In this document: positions 17,629 through 27,353 of the stretch, piece by piece
How positions within the stretch are numbered: the first letter of the stretch is position 1
Layout: every line of letters begins with the position of its first letter
Assembly (NCBI GenBank): GCA_030065235.1
Contig: JASJDC010000008.1
Span: 1-64,000, forward strand
Length of the DNA stretch: 64,000 nucleotides
Reading direction: 5' to 3'
DNA from: Alphaproteobacteria bacterium
GTDB taxonomy: Bacteria; Pseudomonadota; Alphaproteobacteria; UBA8366; Aestuariispiraceae
Translations under genes and position numbers: made by a program
Notes under the pieces: model-generated
What the model was told of the DNA's origin: nothing
What the model saw: only the letters and a program-made list of their open reading frames with translations
Database searches by the model: none

Positions 17629-17971
17629 AGCCCGAAGACTTTGTCATTGCGACCGGTGTGCGGATGCCAATGCTCGACTTTGTCAACGCCGCCGCCAAGG
17701 AACTAGGTATGAAAATCCGTTGGCATGGCGACGGCGTGGACAAGATTGGCTGCCGGTTCCCCCGTCAGCCGCACGATAGCGGACATCCAACTCATTCAAA
17801 GGCTCCCTTAGTCGCCGTCGACTCCCGCTACTTTCGTCTCACCAACGGCGAAATCTTTGTTACGAAGCCCGTAAGGCCAAAGCCAAACACGGGAGGCCAA
17901 GGATCTCCTTCAATGGCCTGATTGTAGACATAGTGCGGGAGTATTTGACGTCGGCCGAACGTAAGAACTAG
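17629..17971 (+). pseudogene. gmd: 3' fragment of GDP-mannose 4,6-dehydratase
   Basis: The plus strand reads PEDFVIATGVRMPMLDFVN, then AAKELGMKIRWHGDGVDKIG and VAVDSRYFRLTNGE. After a frameshift near 17860 it continues EARKAKAKHGRPRISFNGLI to a TAG at 17969-17971. These are the conserved C-terminal blocks of Gmd, which converts GDP-mannose to GDP-4-keto-6-deoxymannose. Only about the last third is left. It marks the old edge of the polysaccharide locus. Confidence 0.75.
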
Positions 17972-18034
17972 ACAGAAATACAGGCTACAAGGCCATGATG
18001 AACATTGAGCGAGTCATAGAATAGAAGAGGCGGT

Positions 18035-19099
18035 ATGGTGAAATTCGGATTGGTCGGTTGCGGACGGATTGCGAAACGGCATGCAGAGTTGTTGAGCGGC
18101 GTCGTGCATGGCGCAAAGCTTGTTGCCGTTTGTGATTTGGATGCCGACAAAGCCAGAGCTTTCGGCGACAAATTTCGCACAACCTGGTATACGGACATGG
18201 CCGAGATGATGGTTCGGTCGAACCCTGATGTGGTCGCTATCTTAACGCCAAGCGGTTTGCATTGCCAGCACGTCCTTCAATTGGCGCCTTATGGAAAGCA
18301 TATCGTCGTTGAAAAACCGATGGCGCTTACTCTCGACGATGCAGACGCCATGATTTCGGCTTGTGATGCCTATGGTTGTCGTTTGTTCGTCGTTAAGCAA
18401 AACCGCTTCAACTTGCCGGTTGTGAAACTGCGCGAGGCCATAGAGAAGAAGCGTTTTGGAAAACTGGTTATGGGCACGGTACGGGTTCGTTGGTGTCGCA
18501 CTCAAGACTATTATGATATGGATGCTTGGCGCGGCACCTGGGCGTTGGACGGCGGCGTGTTGACCAATCAGGCCAGCCATCACGTTGATTTGCTCGAATG
18601 GATGATGGGTGATATCGAGTCGGTGTTCGCCAAGAGCGCGACGGCGCTAGTGGACATTGAGCCCGAGGACACGGCGATCGCGGTGCTCAAGTTCCGCAAC
18701 GGCGCACTGGGCTGTATTGAGGCGACGACGGCGACCCGGCCTAAGGATCTCGAGGGTTCCATCTCCATACTTGGCGAGCGTGGCGCCGTCGAAATCGGCG
18801 GCTTTGCGGTCAATCAGATGAAGACTTGGTCTTTTGCCGAACCGGAGCCTGACGATGCCGATGTGGTGCAATCTTACTCGGTTAACCCGCCTAATGTCTA
18901 TGGGTTTGGCCATCAGGCCTACTACGAGCACGTACTAGAATGTCTACAGAGCGGTAGGGAGCAATTGGTCGACGGGTTGGAGGGGCGCCGCAGCGTCGAA
19001 CTGATCAGCGCCATCTATGAGTCGATCGAGACGGGGCGTGAAGTGCCACTCCGCTTCATTCCGAAGCGTTGCCGGCTTGGTGGAGGGAGTAGTGCCTGA
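18035..19099 (+). CDS. Gfo/Idh/MocA oxidoreductase, WbpB/WlbA-like nucleotide-sugar 3-dehydrogenase
   Basis: The 354-residue protein has an N-terminal Rossmann motif (GLVGCGRIAKRH, residues 5-16) and the family motif EKPMAL near residue 92. An ASHHVDLLEWMMGD stretch carries the active-site histidine region. WbpB-type enzymes oxidise the C3 hydroxyl of UDP-GlcNAc uronic acid so that an aminotransferase (WbpE) and an acetyltransferase (WbpD) can build 2,3-diacetamido sugars. Exactly those two types follow. The reading frame is intact, although several later genes of the pathway are broken. The stop overlaps the next start by eight bases. Confidence 0.8.
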   Translation: MVKFGLVGCGRIAKRHAELLSGVVHGAKLVAVCDLDADKARAFGDKFRTTWYTDMAEMMVRSNPDVVAILTPSGLHCQHVLQLAPYGKHIVVEKPMALTLDDADAMISACDAYGCRLFVVKQNRFNLPVVKLREAIEKKRFGKLVMGTVRVRWCRTQDYYDMDAWRGTWALDGGVLTNQASHHVDLLEWMMGDIESVFAKSATALVDIEPEDTAIAVLKFRNGALGCIEATTATRPKDLEGSISILGERGAVEIGGFAVNQMKTWSFAEPEPDDADVVQSYSVNPPNVYGFGHQAYYEHVLECLQSGREQLVDGLEGRRSVELISAIYESIETGREVPLRFIPKRCRLGGGSSA

Positions 19100-19556
19100 G
19101 CATCTGCCGCAGGTGCTTGAGTGTGGCATACGCGACGTCGTTTTCGGCGCTGGCGTGAGGGTGGTCCAGCCGGTCAATCTGTATGGTTGCCGGATTGAAG
19201 ATAGCTGCTTCATAGGGCCATTTGTTGAGATACAAAAAGACGTGCGTATCGGTGCGCGGACACGGGTTCAATCGCACAGCTTCATATGCGAACTGGTGAG
19301 CATCGGCGATGACTGTTTCATCGGCCATGGCGTGATGTTCATCAATGATACGTTTGCGACTGGTGGAGTATCGGGAGGGCGGAAGGACTTGTGGCGCTGC
19401 ACAAGCGTCGGCAACCGGGTCTCCATTGGCTCCAATGCGACTATTCTTCCGGTTGAAATCTGTGACGACGCAATCATCGGCGCCGGAGCGGTGGTGACCC
19501 GCCCAATAACCGTACCTGGGCGCTATGCCGGCAACCCGGCCCGAATGCTTAGATAG
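19092..19556 (+). CDS. WbpD/WlbB-like hexapeptide N-acetyltransferase
   Basis: GTG 19092 lies after a GGAGG site inside the end of the upstream gene and gives 154 residues. The chain is made of left-handed beta-helix hexapeptides (CFIGPFVEIQ, VSIGDDCFIGHGV, VSIGSNATILP) and ends AGNPARMLR. WbpD acetylates the 3-amino group formed by WbpE on UDP-GlcNAc(3N)A. Context with the upstream dehydrogenase and downstream aminotransferase makes this role likely. A longer in-frame start at 19017 lies inside the upstream gene and is unlikely. Confidence 0.78.
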   Translation: MPEHLPQVLECGIRDVVFGAGVRVVQPVNLYGCRIEDSCFIGPFVEIQKDVRIGARTRVQSHSFICELVSIGDDCFIGHGVMFINDTFATGGVSGGRKDLWRCTSVGNRVSIGSNATILPVEICDDAIIGAGAVVTRPITVPGRYAGNPARMLR

Positions 19557-19621
19557 AGAGGAGAAGAGTGAGGCAGCCCCATCAACCGTCGCACGCACGT
19601 CTTAACTGAATATACAAAGCC

Positions 19622-20737
19622 ATGCGTGGTATCCCCTTTGCCGACCTGCACTCTCAGTATCAGAGCATCAAGCAGGAGATTGATGACGCCATAGCAGCGG
19701 TCATACGCGGGTCCGCCTACATCCGTGGACCATACGTGGAGCGTTTTGAGGCGGAGTTCGCTGAAGCCATGGGCGCGCCCCACTGCGTATCCTGTGGCAA
19801 TGGGACAGACGCCCTTTACATCGCCATGCATGCCTTTGGCGTCCAGTCCGGGGACGAAGTTATTACGACCGCACATTCCTGGATTGCCACTTCCGAAACC
19901 ATCACTCAAGCAGGCGGCCAAGTCGTTTTCTGTGATACCGAGCGCGACAGTTTCAATATCGATGCAACCCAAATTGAGGCCAAGATTACGCCTCGAACCA
20001 TTGGCGTCATCGCCGTGCACCTCAATGGGCAGCCTGCGGACATGGACGCGATCATGCTTATCGCCCAAAACAACGGGCTATGGGTCATAGAAGACTGTTC
20101 CCAAGCGCATCTGGCCCGACACAAAGGGCGGATGGTCGGGACCTTCGGATAGGCGGCGACTTTCTCCTTCTACCCAAGCAAGAACCTAGGGGCGATGGGG
20201 GACGCTGGCGCCGTCACTACTGCAGATCCGAAGTTGGCTAGACGCATGGCCATGTTCGCGCGCCATGGCGGGCTGCGCAAAGGCGACCACCAAATTGAAG
20301 GCATCAATAGCCGCCTCGACGGACTTCAGGCGGCCATCCTTTCGGTCAAGCTACGCCACCTGCCTAAATGGACGCGCGCCCGCCAATCGAAGGCCGCAGT
20401 TCATGATTCCATGCTGGTACGGGCTAAGGGCTCGTCAACTCCGCAACGTCTCGACGGAACGGAGCACGTGTACCATACCTACTCTGTACGCCATGAGCGC
20501 CGGGACGAACTGAAGAGTATGCTGTCTGAGCATGGCATTCAGACGGGGATCAACTATCCGGTGGCTCTACCGTTCCTTCCAGCCTACAAGCGGCTTGGGC
20601 ACGTATCTGCAGATTTCCCGAATGCGTGGCGCAACCAGTCGGGAATTCTATCGCTGCCCGTCTATCCCGAACTCGCCCCTGAACAGCAGAGCCGTGTGGC
20701 GCAGGCCGTGATCCAAGCATGCGAACAGTTAATCTAA
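19622..20737 (+). pseudogene. WbpE-like sugar aminotransferase split by an in-frame TAG
   Basis: The protein is a DegT/DnrJ/EryC1/StrS aminotransferase. It starts IPFADLHSQYQSIKQEI, contains the cofactor region VIEDCSQAHLA and, past the stop, the pyridoxal-phosphate lysine motif FYPSKNLGAMGDAG. A TAG at 20150-20152 interrupts GTFG-x-AATFSFYP, and the frame continues without indels to 20737. Each half alone lacks essential residues: the lysine lies after the stop. WbpE transfers an amino group to the 3-keto sugar made by WbpB. The gene looks recently inactivated. Confidence 0.82.
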
Positions 20738-20750
20738 TTGAGGAAGCAGC

Positions 20751-21368
20751 ATGATAGTGGTCGTCGATTATGGGATGGGCAATCTTGGCGTCATCGTCAA
20801 CATGCCCGAATTCCGAGCATTCGAAGCAGAAGTTGGTGCGGGACCGGAAACCATCGCCAAAGCGTCCAAACTCATCCTCCCTGGTGTGGGAGCCTTCGAT
20901 CGCGCCATGCTCAATCTTAGGTCAAGCCAATTGATCCCGGTACGGGAGGAGGTCGTGCTCAAGCGCAAAACGCCTGTGCTGGGGGTGTGCCTGGGCATGC
21001 AGTTGTTGGGCCGTCGCAGCGAAGAAGGTCACGGGGAGACCGGCCTGGGTTGGATCGCCGCCGACACCGTGCGTCTGAGTGGCGCCGCTCGCCATGGACT
21101 GAAGATCCCCCATGTTGGATGGAGTGCTGTGCAACCAAGACCTGGAAATCTCTTGTTCGTACACAGTGACGAGGCTCCGCGCTTTTAATTCGTGCACAGA
21201 TATCACATGCATTGCGATGACCCGGGAGATATCGCGGCCACCTGTGAGTACGGCGAACCTTTTTGCTGCGCCGTCTCTAACGGACACATCCACGGGGTTC
21301 AATTCCACCCCGAGAAGAGCCACCGATATGACATGATGCTGCTAAAGGCTTTCGCGGAGTGGCGTTGA
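20751..21368 (+). pseudogene. HisH-like glutamine amidotransferase (WbpG partner) with in-frame TAA
   Basis: The frame encodes a class I glutamine amidotransferase of the HisH type: VVDYGMGNLG, LPGVGAFDRAM and the nucleophile motif GVCLGMQLLG. TAA at 21186-21188 stands where a Tyr is expected (RF-stop-FVHRYH). The frame then continues to the catalytic His/Glu motif FHPEKS and TGA at 21366-21368. The truncated product lacks these catalytic residues. In O-antigen loci such HisH copies feed ammonia to WbpG for amidino sugars rather than to histidine synthesis; position after wbpE supports that. Confidence 0.82.
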
Positions 21369-22138
21369 ATGTGGGCGCGCTTGATTCCCATTCTGCTGTT
21401 GGACCGTTCTTTTAGATTGGTCAAGACTGTACGTTTCGGAGAGCGCACCTACGTTGGCGATCCCTTCAATGTCATCCGCCTCTTCAATGAAAAAGAAGTC
21501 GACGAGATCTGCCTGCTCGACATCGACGCCACGGCCGACGGCCGTGCTCCCGACGTCGGATTCGTCACGGAACTAGCCTCGGAATGCTTCATGCCGTTGG
21601 CTTATGGCGGCGGCGTCGAGTCACTTCAAATGAGTGAATCTCTAATCAAATCCGGCGTAGAGAAGCTGGTGATCGGAAACAACGCCCCTAATGGCCAATT
21701 CATCGGCGAAATGGCGCGACACTTCGGCTCTCAGGCTGTGGTCGCTTCGGTAGACGTCGCCCGCCAGGGTCGTGGTTTGGAAGTTCGCACCTTAAATGGC
21801 CAGCCGGTTGTCCTCGGGGATCCATACGAATATGCGCATCGCTTAACCGACGCCGGCGTGGGCGAAATTCTGCTCAACGACATTGATCGGGATGGTCCCG
21901 TCAAGGATACGATTTGGAAATTGTATCCCGCATGTCCGCCGCCGTGAATGTTCCGGTCATTGCCCTGGGCGGCGCTGGGAGCCACCACCATCTGTGCCAA
22001 GGTCTGATGGCGGGAGCTTCCGCCGTGGCTTCGGGCAGCGCGTTCATCTTTTACGGCCCCCTGCGGGCGGTGCTGATCACTTACCCCACTACTCAGGACA
22101 TGGCAGCCGTCTGCCTTCCACTGGAGGGACGGCCATGA
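21369..22138 (+). pseudogene. HisF-like cyclase (WbpG partner) with one-base frameshift
   Basis: The first frame gives a HisF barrel (ARLIPILLLDRSFRLVKT, ICLLDIDATADGR, YGGGVESL, LLNDIDRDG). A one-base deletion near 21906 shifts the frame. The other frame continues YDLEIVSRMSAAVNVPVIAL, then GGAGS and FYGPLRAVLITYP, to TGA at 22136-22138. Both halves are otherwise well conserved, which points to recent loss. It directly follows the hisH-like gene and overlaps the wbpG start (ATGA). Confidence 0.82.
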
Positions 22139-22251
22139 CGAGCGCGCGCATCTGCTCGCGCTGCGTCATGGATAGTAGCAACCCGCAAATCGTCTTCGAT
22201 GAGGAGGGTATATGTAATTGTTGCACCGATGCGGTCGCGCGCATGCCTGTA
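22135..22251 (+). pseudogene. WbpG-like amidotransferase, only the N-terminus left
   Basis: From ATG 22135 the frame reads ICSRCVMDSSNPQIVFDEEG, then ICNCC, the Cys-rich start of WbpG-type N-acetyl sugar amidotransferases. Similarity to the family stops after about 37 residues, and the ATP-pyrophosphatase (SGGKDS) region is absent. With hisH and hisF this would have made an acetamidino sugar. Confidence 0.7.
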
Positions 22252-22808
22252 TCGAATGGGCGCCGGCGTCAAGCGCCTGCTGCGCCGTTTCCGAAGTGTG
22301 CGATAGCTCCAAGCATCCGAACGCGCCTGCGACTGTTGTCTTTGCTCAACGCCGATCTTCACATGATGCCTACGGCCTCCTAGCCATGATGTTCGTGAGC
22401 ATGTTGCCTGAAGTGTTTGGGGTAGCGCCGGTTGTTCGGGCAATCGTTCTGGTGATGCAGCAGAATCTCTCTAGCTTACATTTGTCTCTTCAGTCCATAT
22501 TCGACGTCTTGGAGCCGACGTGACGAGAGCATTTCTTGGTGGGCGCCTTGCCGACGCTCTTTACTTTTTACGTGTTTAAGAGGACACTTCCGTCTATGAC
22601 CGCCTTTCGGCTGGGTTGCTTTGCCTTTGGACTGCTTTGCCTCTGGACTGCGGGGTGAATCTATGTATGACCTCTCTCCACTCGTCATCGACCAGCAGTA
22701 CGGCTTTCGCCTACGTCGCGGTTGCGCGTAGGTGATCCGGAACGGCGGCGGCAAGATCACGATGTGGCTAAACGACCTGGGCACGCCACGGCTGCTCGTC
22801 ACAAGTGA
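22252..22808. other. Degraded stretch without a recognisable gene
   Basis: No frame on either strand shows a known motif. A partial direct repeat (TGCTTTGCCT..TGGACTG, twice) lies at about 22617-22650. It probably represents rearranged remains of wbpG and later genes. Confidence 0.4.
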
Positions 22809-23024
22809 GTCGCGTTCCAACTGGCGAAGCAGATCGGTCTTCAGCCGGCGTTGACAGCGCTACAGCGCCTACGCTACGGCCTTCCGGTGGGCGATATTTC
22901 ACTTGCGGGATTGGGCCTGGAGAGAGCCGCATTCGAACGGCAGGTCACAGTTGAGCGGTTAGTATTCCGAGAAATGATCGAGGGCTTGAGACGAACTGGT
23001 GCTCGCGGCAAATCGGAACAATGA
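22809..23024 (+). other. Open fragment of an unrecognised protein C-terminus
   Basis: A 71-codon frame, opening directly after a TGA, reads AKQIGLQPALTALQRLRYG and later AAFERQVTVERLVFREM before TGA at 23022-23024. Composition looks coding and helical, but there is no start codon with a ribosome-binding site, and I do not recognise the family. It may be the tail of a lost glycan gene. Confidence 0.3.
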
Positions 23025-23043
23025 GATCGAAGGCGGTGGTTCC

Positions 23044-24378
23044 TTGAAGCTACGTTTGTATGTCAGTGCCGGCTTGGGGACGGCAGGTGCACAGATCATT
23101 TCGCTGATCTGTTTGCCATTCCTGACACGACTTTACACGCCTGCTGATTTTGCGCCTTGGGCGCTGAGCCTTGCATTCGTGATTTTCTTAGGCGCCATAT
23201 CCACACTGCGCTACGATCTGGCTGTGGTGGTAGAGCGTGATTCGCTAGACGCCAGCGCGCTTTTTTGGCTTACGCTTTTTGTCTCGCTAACGGTTTTTTT
23301 GTGTGCCGCGATGGGAATGTTCGTTGCCCACCATTCCGGCTGGCTATCCCAAGAAGGCTGGGTTTCCGGCTCGGCGTACTTGATCGGTGCTTGGCTGCTC
23401 TTGTTCGTGCTTAATCAGGTCTGGAACAGCTGGCATTTGCGCCATGGGGCATTTCTGATCATCTCCGCCGGCCAACTTAGCAACGCGGGCGTCATGAACA
23501 TAATCCAATTCTACGGCGCCATGGTCGAGGCGGGGGGAAGTTTCTGGCTTCTGGTTGGCAGCGTCGGCGGGCAGTTCGTGGCGCTCATGGTGCTGATGCT
23601 GAGCGGCTTGCGAGGCGCTCTTCGTCCGGCTTGGCTCACCGAATGCGCACACCGTATACGCATCGCTGCTTGGAGACATAGGCGTTTCGTACAGTACTCT
23701 TTGCCATACACAATGTTTGGCGCCATCCGCGACCGTGTTCCTATACTTCTAATCAGCCCATGGGTTACTGGCAAGGAATTGGGCTTATACAGTCAGGCGC
23801 AGCGCCTCGCCGGTGCACCCGCCGGCTTGAGCGGAAGCGCGATCCGACCGGTACTATTTCATGCCGCTGCCGAGCATGGTTTATCGTCTCTCGAAGGTCC
23901 TGTCCGAAGGATAATGACTCTGTTGGTGCTATTTGGGGCGCCTTTGTTGGCGTTCCTGTCACACCGCCCCGAAGACTTTTTTGGCTTTCTCTTGGGTGAG
24001 CGTTGGCGGGCCATTGGCCCACTACTTGCGGCAATGTCATATCCTGCGCTGGCGTTTGCCTTAAGCAATTGGATGGATCGACTAATGGATGCCGCTGGGC
24101 GCCAGCATCTGAACCTGTGGACCGAAATGTTGAGCGGCGTGACCTCAACGTTTGCTTTGGCGCTTGTTTTGATTTCAGGAGCGGGGCTGTACTGGGCGGT
24201 GATCGCACAGTCGGCAATACTGACGCTGAACTACCTGTTCTTTGTTTTTCTGACTTATTGGGTAGCAGGATTTGATCGCACAGTACTGATTCGCCTTCTG
24301 ATTATAGCTACCGGTCTGTTTTTCGGGGTCTCAATCCTGCTGCAGAGCCTGTGGCCAAGTCCCGGGACGGTTGGATGA
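23044..24378 (+). CDS. wzx: Wzx-type polysaccharide flippase
   Basis: The product (about 444 residues) is a multi-spanning membrane protein of the MATE/Wzx fold. It starts with the typical amphipathic end and TM1 (PFLTRLYTPADFAPWAL) and has about 12 hydrophobic segments. Flippases of this class move undecaprenyl-linked repeat units across the inner membrane. TTG 23044 follows a GGCGGTGG-like site; GTG 22999 is the alternative upstream start. The stop overlaps the next gene (ATGA). The frame is intact. Confidence 0.8.
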   Translation: MKLRLYVSAGLGTAGAQIISLICLPFLTRLYTPADFAPWALSLAFVIFLGAISTLRYDLAVVVERDSLDASALFWLTLFVSLTVFLCAAMGMFVAHHSGWLSQEGWVSGSAYLIGAWLLLFVLNQVWNSWHLRHGAFLIISAGQLSNAGVMNIIQFYGAMVEAGGSFWLLVGSVGGQFVALMVLMLSGLRGALRPAWLTECAHRIRIAAWRHRRFVQYSLPYTMFGAIRDRVPILLISPWVTGKELGLYSQAQRLAGAPAGLSGSAIRPVLFHAAAEHGLSSLEGPVRRIMTLLVLFGAPLLAFLSHRPEDFFGFLLGERWRAIGPLLAAMSYPALAFALSNWMDRLMDAAGRQHLNLWTEMLSGVTSTFALALVLISGAGLYWAVIAQSAILTLNYLFFVFLTYWVAGFDRTVLIRLLIIATGLFFGVSILLQSLWPSPGTVG

Positions 24379-25643
24379 TAAATCTACTGCAAACAAGGCT
24401 CACATGGCTTGCGTCTCTGCTGTTGGCGTTTTGTGTCGTAGGATATCCTGTAGCGGGCCTCATCGCCGCGACAATGGATTGGCCAAGTCGCTGGACCTCG
24501 GTTCCGTTTCGTGCCGTCGTTGCGCTGCTGGCGTTGATGGTGGCCGTGCTCGTCTGGCGTAGCCGACCGCTTAACCGATGGTCCTGGGTGTTAGTGGTAT
24601 GGTTGGCGCTATACTCCGTACGCCTAAGTAGCAATGTGTTTGAAGGCTATCCCGGCGCCATTTATGAAATGGCTTTCTTCTGCTTGGCAGTGGCTTTGCC
24701 CGTTCTTGCATTCTTAAAGTGTGACTTAGGAGGAATTGAGCGGCAGGCAAGGGTACTGATCATTTGGCTTGCGGCTGGTATATTGGTTTTCGCCATCGCT
24801 GCAGAATATCTAGGCTGGTTCGGCGCGAACAGTCAGACATTTATTGCGGGGAGACTTTCCACAGTCACTATCAACCCCATTACCTTGGGACATGTCTCTG
24901 TCAGTTTACTTCTGGCGACAGTAGCGTGGCGTATGCAGTCTGACCGCGGAAACTCGCTGGTGCTGTTGGCCTTGATCAGCTTAGGCTTGGCGAGTATGAG
25001 CTATGCGGGTTCCCGCGGTCCATTTGTATCCCTGGTTGCAACTCTGACGATTCTAGTATTTGCTGCGCCTTGGAGTGGCCGCGAGGCTTTGGTCAGTCGA
25101 GCGATAACTCTGGCTACTATGGGCGTGGCATGCCTGCTTATAATATACCCGCTCCCCATGGATCATCTCATTACGCAAAGTTCATTGCAACGTGGACTGA
25201 GTGACGATGTTATTCAGGAACGCCGGATCGGACTGGAAGAGACAAAGCAAGATCGCGTGGCGCTTTCAGACAAGGCGAGCGACGAGCGGCTGGAACTCCT
25301 CAAGTCCTCGTCGACAACCTTTTTAAATAACTTGGTTTTTGGGGCGTCCAACTGGGTCGCTAATGAGGGCCACTATCCTCACAACCTCATACTCGAGGCT
25401 TTCCAGAATCTAGGAATTGTCGGCGGCGGCATTTTTCTTGTGCTGCTTTTGATGTCAAGTTACCGGGCGTGGGGGCGTATACGACATGGGGAGTACATGG
25501 TGCCCTTGCTGTTCTTTCAGGCCCTCGTAGGGGGCCAATTCTCCGGGTCCCTTTATGCGTACGCCCAGCTCTGGACCACATTGACCCTATTGCTAGCATC
25601 CGGCGCTATTACTCCCAGGACAGTGTCCTCAGGGCGAATTTAG
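24375..25643 (+). CDS. Wzy/WaaL-type O-antigen polymerase or ligase
   Basis: The 422-residue protein has 10-12 hydrophobic segments. A long periplasmic loop (about residues 265-330, with RRIGLEETKQDR) is followed by the H-x-P-H-N motif HYPHNLILEAFQNLG, characteristic of the Wzy_C/RfaL superfamily. ATG 24375 overlaps the wzx stop, which is the natural start. Because it lies next to wzx in the repeat-unit locus, polymerase (Wzy) is more likely than ligase, but sequence alone does not separate them. Confidence 0.78.
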   Translation: MINLLQTRLTWLASLLLAFCVVGYPVAGLIAATMDWPSRWTSVPFRAVVALLALMVAVLVWRSRPLNRWSWVLVVWLALYSVRLSSNVFEGYPGAIYEMAFFCLAVALPVLAFLKCDLGGIERQARVLIIWLAAGILVFAIAAEYLGWFGANSQTFIAGRLSTVTINPITLGHVSVSLLLATVAWRMQSDRGNSLVLLALISLGLASMSYAGSRGPFVSLVATLTILVFAAPWSGREALVSRAITLATMGVACLLIIYPLPMDHLITQSSLQRGLSDDVIQERRIGLEETKQDRVALSDKASDERLELLKSSSTTFLNNLVFGASNWVANEGHYPHNLILEAFQNLGIVGGGIFLVLLLMSSYRAWGRIRHGEYMVPLLFFQALVGGQFSGSLYAYAQLWTTLTLLLASGAITPRTVSSGRI

Positions 25644-25679
25644 AAACTCAATCCTAGGTTCAAGTACGCTTGCTGTACT

Positions 25680-26771
25680 ATGAGAATATTTCAGAATTCC
25701 GGTGTTTATCCATCGTACCGTAAGAGGCTAAGAAACTTACGGCGAGGGACAAGCACGTTCTCGGATTGGATGTCTATTTTTGTCGCCGACAGATATGGCG
25801 CAGCCCATATTCTAAAGCCTGTTCTGGAGAGCAACCCCAAGGCGTTTTTAACTAACGGAGATGACGAAGCAGCGCAACGGCTGTGGGCAAAAGAAAACGG
25901 CATACAGGAAGGGCAATCGTTGGAGTCAATCCTGCTGGCGCAGATTGAGGAGCACCGGACAGAAGTCTTCTACAACCTTGACCCTATGCGCTATGGTAGC
26001 GGCTTCATTCGTAGACTGCCCGGATGCGTAAAGCGGAGCTTCGCGTGGCGAGCCGCGCCTTCGCCCGGCGCCGATTTCGGCGCCTATGATTTGGTTTTGT
26101 GTAATTTCCCTAGCATTCTGAAGTCTTATCAAGATAATGGGTGGCGGGCTGCCTACTTCTCACCGGCCCACGATGACGCAATGGACGTGTTCGCAGCGCG
26201 GTGCGATCGGCCCGTTGACGTGGTGTTTGTCGGCAGTTACTCCAGACACCACAGCCAGCGCGCTGGCTTGCTGGAAGCCGTGGCGGGACTTGCCAACGAG
26301 TGCGAGATGAGATTTCACCTCATTAGCTCGAGAACGACGCGTCTGGCCGAATCGCCGGTCGGTGTGTTTCCGCCTCTAAGGCGGCACAGACGTCCCGCAT
26401 CCATCCGGGCGATTGCGAAAGAACCAGTATTCGGTCTAGACCTCTATGAAGCGTTGGGATCTGCCAAAATCGTATTGAACGGGGCCATCGACATGGCAGG
26501 CAATGACAGGGGCAACATGAGATGTTTCGAAGCCATGGGTTGCGGCGCCCTGATGATGAGCGATGCAGGTCATTACCCGGCAGGAATGATCGACCGCCAG
26601 AATATGGTCTCGTACACGTCCCCGGCTGACGCGGTTCAGCACATTCGCGCCTTGCTTAAAGATGAAAAGACCCGCTCCCAGATTGCACTCAACGCCCATC
26701 ATTTGATGAAGACAGCTTACTCCAAGTCGGACCAATGGGCCGCCTTCGTTAAGTTGGTGGAGAAAACATGA
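25680..26771 (+). CDS. CgeB-like glycosyltransferase (Glyco_trans_1_2 domain)
   Basis: The 363-residue protein has an N-terminal half with LVLCNFPSILKSYQDNG and VVFVGSYSRHHSQRAG. The C-terminal donor-binding half contains NRGNMRCFEAMGCGALMMSD, the pattern of the CgeB/Glyco_trans_1_2 group of GT-B glycosyltransferases. It probably adds one sugar to the lipid-linked repeat unit in the cytoplasm. It follows the polymerase gene by 36 bases and overlaps the next (broken) acyltransferase gene by four bases. Confidence 0.75.
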   Translation: MRIFQNSGVYPSYRKRLRNLRRGTSTFSDWMSIFVADRYGAAHILKPVLESNPKAFLTNGDDEAAQRLWAKENGIQEGQSLESILLAQIEEHRTEVFYNLDPMRYGSGFIRRLPGCVKRSFAWRAAPSPGADFGAYDLVLCNFPSILKSYQDNGWRAAYFSPAHDDAMDVFAARCDRPVDVVFVGSYSRHHSQRAGLLEAVAGLANECEMRFHLISSRTTRLAESPVGVFPPLRRHRRPASIRAIAKEPVFGLDLYEALGSAKIVLNGAIDMAGNDRGNMRCFEAMGCGALMMSDAGHYPAGMIDRQNMVSYTSPADAVQHIRALLKDEKTRSQIALNAHHLMKTAYSKSDQWAAFVKLVEKT

Positions 26772-27353
26772 GATCCCTCCTGCGCCGGGTTCCGCATGCA
26801 CTGGCTTCATGGGTGGTGAAGCAGCAAATACAGGTGACCTCCGGGCAAGGCACACAAGTACGTTGGCTCGGGCTGATTGGCCAATCGGCGGGTCAACTTG
26901 TGATCGGCGACCAATGTATCATCAACTGCCGTATTGCTTTCGACGGTTCCACGGGAAGAGTCGAGATCGGTGATCGCTGCTTCATCGGGGCAAGCCAACT
27001 TGTTTGTCGCGAACAAATTACCATCGGCAATGATGTGATAATTTCATGAGGTGTCAGAGTAGTCGACCACAACTCTCATGCCCTTGAGTGCGAGCACAGG
27101 AAAAACGATGTGGTTGAATGGGCCCACGGCAAAAAAGGAATGGTCTCATGTTGCCGTATGGCCTGTGGTCATTCGCGACAAAGTATAGGTCGGCTTGAAA
27201 GCAACGGTTTTGAAGGGGGTGGAAATTGGTGAAGGCGCCATGGTTGGCGCAGGCGCTGTCGGAACTAAGAACGTCGAGGCCTATACATCTGTAGTCAGCA
27301 ACCCAGCCAAGGTTGTAAAGAGGATTAAGGAAAATGCCGGCCATGTCGAGTGA
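26768..27353 (+). pseudogene. Hexapeptide acyltransferase with two nonsense codons and a frameshift
   Basis: The reading is a left-handed beta-helix transferase: VIGDQCIINC, VEIGDRCFIGASQ, then VDHNSHALE. A TGA at 27047-27049 replaces the expected Trp (IIS-W-GV). An extra A in the A6 run at 27131-27136 shifts the frame. A TAG at 27186-27188 replaces another Trp (KV-W-VGLKATVLKG). The corrected protein ends NPAKVVKRIKENAGHVE at 27353. Both nonsense codons are single G-to-A changes of TGG. This would have acetylated a sugar of the glycan. Confidence 0.85.

Noticed and set aside
20751-22138. Histidine biosynthesis genes hisH and hisF
   Set aside because: The order after wbpB/D/E-like genes and before a wbpG start marks them as amidino-sugar genes; they are also broken, which essential histidine genes could not be.
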